This document shows, piece after piece, positions 5,601 through 9,084 of a stretch of 9,084 nt of DNA; position 1 is the first letter of the stretch, and every line of letters starts with the position of its first letter. The notes beneath the pieces were generated by a model. That model searched no databases. It had not been told where the DNA came from and was given only the letters and a program-made list of their open reading frames with translations. A program made the position numbers and the translations under genes. Source of the stretch: JAGMDK01 sp023128695 (GTDB lineage: Bacteria; Planctomycetota; Phycisphaerae; UBA1845; Fen-1342); NCBI GenBank assembly GCA_030628805.1, contig DAOVQG010000195.1, positions 1-9,084 of the forward strand, given 5' to 3'.

Positions 5601-7037
5601 ATGTTGCGAGAAACCTACCCCTACTACTTGGCTAGCCGGTCGGTGTCGGACAACGCCGAGCTGGTGGTCACGAACAAGTACACCAACGAGCCGGCCACGC
5701 GGGTCGCGCGGGCTGACCGAACCGTCGTCGAGCAGGCCGTCGCCGCCGCCGCTGAAGCCTTCGCGGCCACGCGCAAAATGGCCGGCTACCAGCGGCAAGC
5801 CGTTCTCCAGCACGTCGTTGAGCACGTCGCGCAACGCCACGAGGAAATGTCCCAGGCCCTCGCTGTCGAGGCTGGCAAGCCGATCCGCGACGCGCGCGGC
5901 GAGGTCACCCGCCTGGTCGACACCTTCCGCATCGCCGCCGAGGAGGCCGTCCGCATCTACGGCGAGTGGCAGCCGCTCGACATCAGTGCTCGGGCGGCCG
6001 GATACCAGGCCCTCGTGCGGCGTTTCCCGCTCGGCCCGTGCGGATTCATTACGCCGTTCAATTTCCCGATGAACCTCGTGGCCCACAAGGTCGCCCCGGC
6101 CATCGCGGCGGGCTGTCCGTGGGTGCTCAAGCCGGCCTCGGCAACGCCGGTGGGGGCACTGATCCTGGGTGAGATACTGGCGGAGACCGATCTGCCGGAA
6201 GGGGCCTTCTCGATCCTGCCGTGCTCCAGCGCGGAAGTGGACCCACTGGTGACCGACGAGCGGCTCAAGCTGCTGAGCTTCACCGGCTCGCCGGAGGTGG
6301 GCTGGGCACTCAAAGCTCGCGCCGGCAAGAAACGCGTCACGCTCGAACTGGGCGGAAATGCGGCTTGCATCGTGGATGAGGGGGTTGACCTGGACTACGC
6401 GGCGGACCGCATCACGATCGGCGCGTTCTATCAATCGGGACAGAGCTGCATCAGCGTGCAGCGCGTCGTGGCCCACCGCGCGATCTACGACGAGTTGAAG
6501 ACGAAGTTGGTCGAACGGGCCGCCAAACTCAAGCTCGGCAACCCGCTCGACGAGGAGACTTTTCTCGGCCCGCTCATCACCGAAGCCGATGCCGAACGTG
6601 TCGAGCAATGGGTGCAGGAGGCCGTGACGGCCGGAGCCGAGCTGTTGTGTGGCGGCCACCGCCAGGGAGCGTTCTTTGAGGCCACCTATCTCGAGGGCGT
6701 CGATCCGCGGCAGAAGGTGAGTTGTATCGAGGTCTTCGGACCGGTCGCGACGTTGCAGCCGTTCGATTCGTTCGAGGAGGCGGTGCGGGTGGCGAACGAC
6801 AGCGTCTACGGCCTCCAGTGCGGCGTCTTCACTCAGAACATCGACCGGGCTTTCTACGCCTACGAGGAACTGGACGTCGGCGGCGTGGTCATCAACGACA
6901 TGCCCAGCCTGCGGGTCGACAACATGCCCTACGGCGGCGTCAAGAACAGCGGCCAGGGTCGCGAAGGCGTGCGGTACGCAATCGAGGAGATGACGGAAAG
7001 GAAGGTGCTGGTGCTAAATCGCGTGGGGCAGTTCTGA
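5601..7037 (+). CDS. NAD(P)-dependent aldehyde dehydrogenase, lactaldehyde/succinate-semialdehyde-like
   Basis: This 478-residue cytoplasmic enzyme should oxidise an aldehyde to the acid using NAD(P)+. The catalytic set is complete: Asn154 in TPFNFPMN, Lys177 in VLKPAS (cofactor), the FTGS turn at 227-230, Glu249 in LELGG, Cys283 in QSGQSC (nucleophile) and Glu377 in EVFGP. The C-terminal stretch RVDNMPYGGVKNSGQGREG and the compact length recall lactaldehyde, phosphonoacetaldehyde and related succinate-semialdehyde dehydrogenases, but the substrate cannot be fixed from sequence and no neighbour hints at a pathway. The start at 5601 is chosen for AGGAGA six bases upstream. A GTG at 5574 is in frame but lies inside the GGAACGTG repeat. 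The gene may be cotranscribed with the preceding LolA-like gene and meets queD convergently. Confidence 0.94.
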   Translation: MLRETYPYYLASRSVSDNAELVVTNKYTNEPATRVARADRTVVEQAVAAAAEAFAATRKMAGYQRQAVLQHVVEHVAQRHEEMSQALAVEAGKPIRDARGEVTRLVDTFRIAAEEAVRIYGEWQPLDISARAAGYQALVRRFPLGPCGFITPFNFPMNLVAHKVAPAIAAGCPWVLKPASATPVGALILGEILAETDLPEGAFSILPCSSAEVDPLVTDERLKLLSFTGSPEVGWALKARAGKKRVTLELGGNAACIVDEGVDLDYAADRITIGAFYQSGQSCISVQRVVAHRAIYDELKTKLVERAAKLKLGNPLDEETFLGPLITEADAERVEQWVQEAVTAGAELLCGGHRQGAFFEATYLEGVDPRQKVSCIEVFGPVATLQPFDSFEEAVRVANDSVYGLQCGVFTQNIDRAFYAYEELDVGGVVINDMPSLRVDNMPYGGVKNSGQGREGVRYAIEEMTERKVLVLNRVGQF

Positions 7038-7060
7038 GAAGCAGGCCGAGTGCTCGTTAT

Positions 7061-7190
7061 GATCACACCGGGTGGGCGTCAGGAAAGTGGGTGGAGCGGG
7101 CCTCCGTGCCCGCCAGAACGGTCCGCTGGCGGCCGCGGAGGACCGCCCCACCGGTTTACCCACTTTCCTGACGCCCACCCGATCACACCG
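7061..7190. mobile_element. Small palindromic MITE-like element with 23-bp ends and 9-bp target duplication
   Basis: The element spans 7070-7180. Its ends, 7070-7092 and 7158-7180, are perfectly complementary over 23 bp (left end begins GGGTGGGCGTCAGG). It is bounded by the direct repeat GATCACACC at 7061-7069 and 7181-7189 (a G also follows both copies), as expected for a 9-bp target-site duplication. Inside are two mirrored hairpins: stem 7096-7101 with 7108-7113 and loop CTCCGT; stem 7129-7134 with 7141-7146 (one mismatch) and loop GCGGAG. There is no coding sequence, so it would be non-autonomous. It occupies nearly all of the gap between the convergent aldehyde dehydrogenase and queD-like genes and could stop transcription from both sides. 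Confidence 0.72.
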
Positions 7191-7200
7191 GCAATGCGGT

Positions 7201-7563
7201 CTACTCCCCGCGGTATTCGCAGGCGCTGGTGGCGCTTTCGTAGACAATCACCGCCGAAAGCAGGGGGAGTTGTGGTTTGAGCCGCTGCCAGATCCAGCGT
7301 GCCAGGTTCTCGGCGGTGGGGTTCTCTAGCCCTGCGATCTCATTCAGATAAGCGTGGTCGAGCTTTTTCCGGATCGGCTCACAGGCGGCCGTGATTTCGC
7401 CGAAATCGAGCAGGTATCCCTTCGCTTCGTCCACCTCGCCCTCCACGCGGACTGCAACCCGGAACCCGTGGCCGTGCGGCCCGCGGCACTTGTGACCCTC
7501 TGGGAACGTGGGCAGGTGGTGGGCCGCATCAAAGTCGAACGTTTTTGTCAGTTGTACACGCAT
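7201..7563 (-). CDS. queD: QueD / 6-pyruvoyl-tetrahydropterin synthase family protein (likely 6-carboxytetrahydropterin synthase)
   Basis: This 120-residue protein matches the usual size of QueD, which converts dihydroneopterin triphosphate to 6-carboxytetrahydropterin in preQ0/queuosine synthesis. The zinc ligands are His15 (FDAAHH), His30 and His32 (HGH). Cys26 in CRGPHGH gives the C-x3-HGH pattern typical of QueD. Asp69-His70 (KKLDHAYLN) and Glu109 (VYESATSACEYRGE) complete the likely active site. The start at 7563 is chosen because GGAG lies six bases upstream and the protein then begins MRVQLTKTFDFDAAH, as family members do; an in-frame ATG at 7599 would only add an unconserved stretch. 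It overlaps the glycosyltransferase by 35 bp in another frame, suggesting coupled translation. No queC, queE or queF lies in the window, so a different pterin role cannot be ruled out. Confidence 0.88.
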   Translation of the reverse strand: MRVQLTKTFDFDAAHHLPTFPEGHKCRGPHGHGFRVAVRVEGEVDEAKGYLLDFGEITAACEPIRKKLDHAYLNEIAGLENPTAENLARWIWQRLKPQLPLLSAVIVYESATSACEYRGE

Positions 7564-8872
7564 CCGGCACTCCACGATTCTCGCTACGAACGGCGGCATA
7601 AACGTCCAGCGTCTCCGCGACCATCACGTCCGCGCGGCGGACCGCCTTCGCCGGCGGCGGCGTGCGCGGGTTGTTCGCCCAGCCGGCCAGGCAGCGCGCC
7701 AGGCCGGCCGCCGAATTGACGTCGAACAACATCGTCGGGTCCGAGATGACCTCTGCTACGCCATCGACGCGGCTCGCGAGCACCGGGGTGCCCACGGCCT
7801 GGGCTTCGAGCACGGTCTGGGGCAGATTCTCCGGCCAGGTACTCGGGACGACCATCAAATCGAGCCCGCTGAGGAACGCCGGCATGTCGCTGGTGGGAAC
7901 GCGGCCGACGAACTCGACGTTCAGGCCCCGGGCCAACTCGTGCAAGTTGTCAAGATAGGCCGTGTCCGTCCCGCCGCCGGCGATCCGCACCCGCGTGGCG
8001 GTCCAGCCGAGTCGGCGAACGGCCGCGAGCAGCAGGTGCGTGCCTTTGTGAGCGGCCAGGGCGCCCACGAAGCCGAGCGTGAGTCGCGCGGGATCGCGGG
8101 GCGAACCGTCCCCCGGATCTTGGGGTTGCACTTTGAACCAGCGCTCCTCCATGCCGACCACGATCGAATGCGTGCGGGCATGATTCAGCCGCGGTGCGAT
8201 CCGAGCACGGGCGCCGTCCGACAGAAAAATGATCGCGCCGGCGGCGTTCAGCGCATCCAGCAAAATCCGCCGTCTCCGCGTCCAGCTCAGGCACTCACCC
8301 AGCGTTGAGCCGCGCGACAAGGCACTGACAAGGTACAGGATCGGCAAGACGATTGACCGTGCCGCCGGCAGTTTCGCGAGCGAGCGTACCCACTTCCGTG
8401 CATCCACCGCCCCGAGGCAGTGCACGCAATCCAGCCACGACACGTTCGCGTCGCAGATGCCGCGCTCGGGGTGCAGCAGAATATGCCTCGGGCACAGCCA
8501 CCAATAATCCACGACCGTCACGACGACCGGGATGCCGGCGTGGCGGGCGGCTTCCATCAAGCCGATGCCGATGTGGCCGGGGTTGACGAGATGCACGATA
8601 TCGGGTCGTTCCTGCTCCACGAGCGGCGCCAACTCCGACGCCGGCCGGCCCCGGACGCTCGTCCAGCCGCGGGTGGGGTAGAAGAGGACGCGCGGATGCT
8701 GCTCGAACTCCTCGCCCAAAGGGAGCCGCAGCCCGCGCTGTTCCGGATCGCCGCCCAGCACGGCCACTTCATGGCCCCTCTGCCGCAACCCCTCGGCGAG
8801 CATGATGATGTATCGCTCGGTGCCCTGCCCGTAGCCGCGGCCGAACTGCATGGTTGCCAAGAGAATCTTCAT
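7529..8872 (-). CDS. Family 4 (GT-B fold) glycosyltransferase
   Basis: This 447-residue protein is predicted to transfer a sugar from a nucleotide-sugar donor during polysaccharide or glycolipid synthesis at the cytoplasmic face. The N-terminal acceptor domain opens MKILLATMQFGRGYGQGTER and carries the GERY/helix pattern of GT4 enzymes. The C-terminal donor domain (about 265-400) includes GFVGALAAHKGTHLLL, RIAGGG and FVGRV. Its E-x7-E motif is Glu348 to Glu356, within WPENLPQTVLEAQAVGTPV. Four cysteines (127, 140, 149, 152; the last two C-V-H-C) follow VDYWWLCPRH and could bind a metal. I have seen this arrangement in other GT4 proteins. There is no Shine-Dalgarno sequence before the ATG (upstream reads AAGTCCTCC), and a TATGAT at 8882-8887 would give an almost leaderless message. 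The 3' end overlaps queD. Donor and acceptor are unknown. Confidence 0.92.
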   Translation of the reverse strand: MKILLATMQFGRGYGQGTERYIIMLAEGLRQRGHEVAVLGGDPEQRGLRLPLGEEFEQHPRVLFYPTRGWTSVRGRPASELAPLVEQERPDIVHLVNPGHIGIGLMEAARHAGIPVVVTVVDYWWLCPRHILLHPERGICDANVSWLDCVHCLGAVDARKWVRSLAKLPAARSIVLPILYLVSALSRGSTLGECLSWTRRRRILLDALNAAGAIIFLSDGARARIAPRLNHARTHSIVVGMEERWFKVQPQDPGDGSPRDPARLTLGFVGALAAHKGTHLLLAAVRRLGWTATRVRIAGGGTDTAYLDNLHELARGLNVEFVGRVPTSDMPAFLSGLDLMVVPSTWPENLPQTVLEAQAVGTPVLASRVDGVAEVISDPTMLFDVNSAAGLARCLAGWANNPRTPPPAKAVRRADVMVAETLDVYAAVRSENRGVPDACTTDKNVRL

Positions 8873-8881
8873 GGAGGACTT

Positions 8882-8887
8882 ATCATA
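8882..8887 (-). promoter_or_regulatory. Possible -10 box for the glycosyltransferase-queD message
   Basis: On the minus strand this reads TATGAT, a five-of-six match to TATAAT, centred so that transcription would begin about three bases before the ATG at 8872. That fits the absence of a Shine-Dalgarno site (leaderless mRNA). The -35 position (GACACG, 17 bp upstream) is poor. Confidence 0.27.
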
Positions 8888-8919
8888 TCGCGGACCAGCC
8901 CATTCGTGTCCCCCAACGC

Positions 8920-9058
8920 TAAAGGGCCTGTCGATTTAATGGAAAACGCTCCTGAAAAAGTGCTTTTGTGGCTATGTTACCCCATCAATACCCCAGGTAC
9001 GGATGGTGCAAGACACCCTTTCGTGAGGTTTTGTCAAACTAAATCTACAGGCCCTAAA
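8920..9058. mobile_element. MITE-like element upstream of the glycosyltransferase
   Basis: AGGGCCTGTCGATTTA at 8923-8938 and its near-exact reverse complement at 9040-9055 (one mismatch) form 16-bp terminal inverted repeats of a unit of about 133 bp. TAAA at 8920-8923 and 9055-9058 flanks it as a possible 4-bp target duplication (sharing the edge bases), as made by IS5-type transposases. The interior is also imperfectly palindromic (GAAAAC/CAAAAC and CTTTTG/TCTTG segments), AT-richer than the flanks and without coding potential. Its inner edge lies 50 bp from the glycosyltransferase start, so it may supply or disturb upstream control. Parent family uncertain. Confidence 0.62.
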
Positions 9059-9084
9059 GCGATGGGCCACCCACTCATCTATGG

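Noticed and set aside
5508..6659. Minus-strand open frame (383 codons) opposite the aldehyde dehydrogenase
   Set aside because: It is antisense to a gene with all catalytic motifs intact, and its product is low-complexity and unrecognisable.
7070..7180. Ordinary intrinsic terminator between the convergent genes
   Set aside because: The stem is very long, has nested hairpins and a flanking duplication, and lacks T-tracts. A mobile element explains it better, though it may still stop transcription.
7564..7700. preQ1 riboswitch upstream of queD
   Set aside because: The upstream region is coding sequence of the glycosyltransferase, and I see no preQ1 aptamer pattern there.
7508..8308. Plus-strand open frame (266 codons) opposite the glycosyltransferase
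   Set aside because: It mirrors the codon structure of the glycosyltransferase; there is no domain and no ribosome site.

Overview
The window is GC-rich bacterial chromosome with five complete protein genes, the tail of an insertion-sequence transposase at the left edge, and several structured repeats packed into the gaps. The gene set (periplasmic HtrA-type protease with two PDZ domains, secreted VIT-VWA protein, LolA-like exported protein) and the repeat style (short inverted GC hairpins, CACGAAG heptads) resemble Planctomycetota. This is inference: there is no rRNA or marker gene to confirm it.

Layout. 1-128 is the C-terminus of an IS1595/ISXO2-like transposase. An AT-rich gap leads into an exported trypsin-like serine protease (206-1666, +). 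The convergent gap 1667-2194 holds two related palindromic elements (1667-1835 and 2027-2163) with 18-bp ends and REP-like hairpins, flanking a CACGAAG inverted repeat. A VIT-VWA protein follows (4423-2195, -). It is separated by a divergent gap of about 267 bp, with a 14-bp perfect palindrome, from a LolA-like secreted protein (4691-5551, +) and an aldehyde dehydrogenase (5601-7037, +). A third palindromic element (7070-7180), bounded by a 9-bp direct repeat, fills the next convergent gap. On the minus strand a GT4 glycosyltransferase (8872-7529) overlaps a QueD/6-pyruvoyl-tetrahydropterin synthase family gene (7563-7201). A fourth, MITE-like element (8923-9055) lies just upstream of the glycosyltransferase.

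How the genes work together. No single pathway links the five genes. The first three products are predicted to be exported. The LolA-like gene and the aldehyde dehydrogenase are close enough to be cotranscribed. The glycosyltransferase and queD overlap and are probably translated from one message.

Most noteworthy is the repeat biology. Two element families with unrelated ends share the same inner plan: a pair of inverted hairpins whose six-base loops are all CTCCGT-like. The 1667-2163 family also carries GTAG at the foot of each hairpin, as in REP/REPIN sequences mobilised by RAYT (Y1) transposases. I see no convincing new multi-gene system, CRISPR array, tRNA or rRNA.
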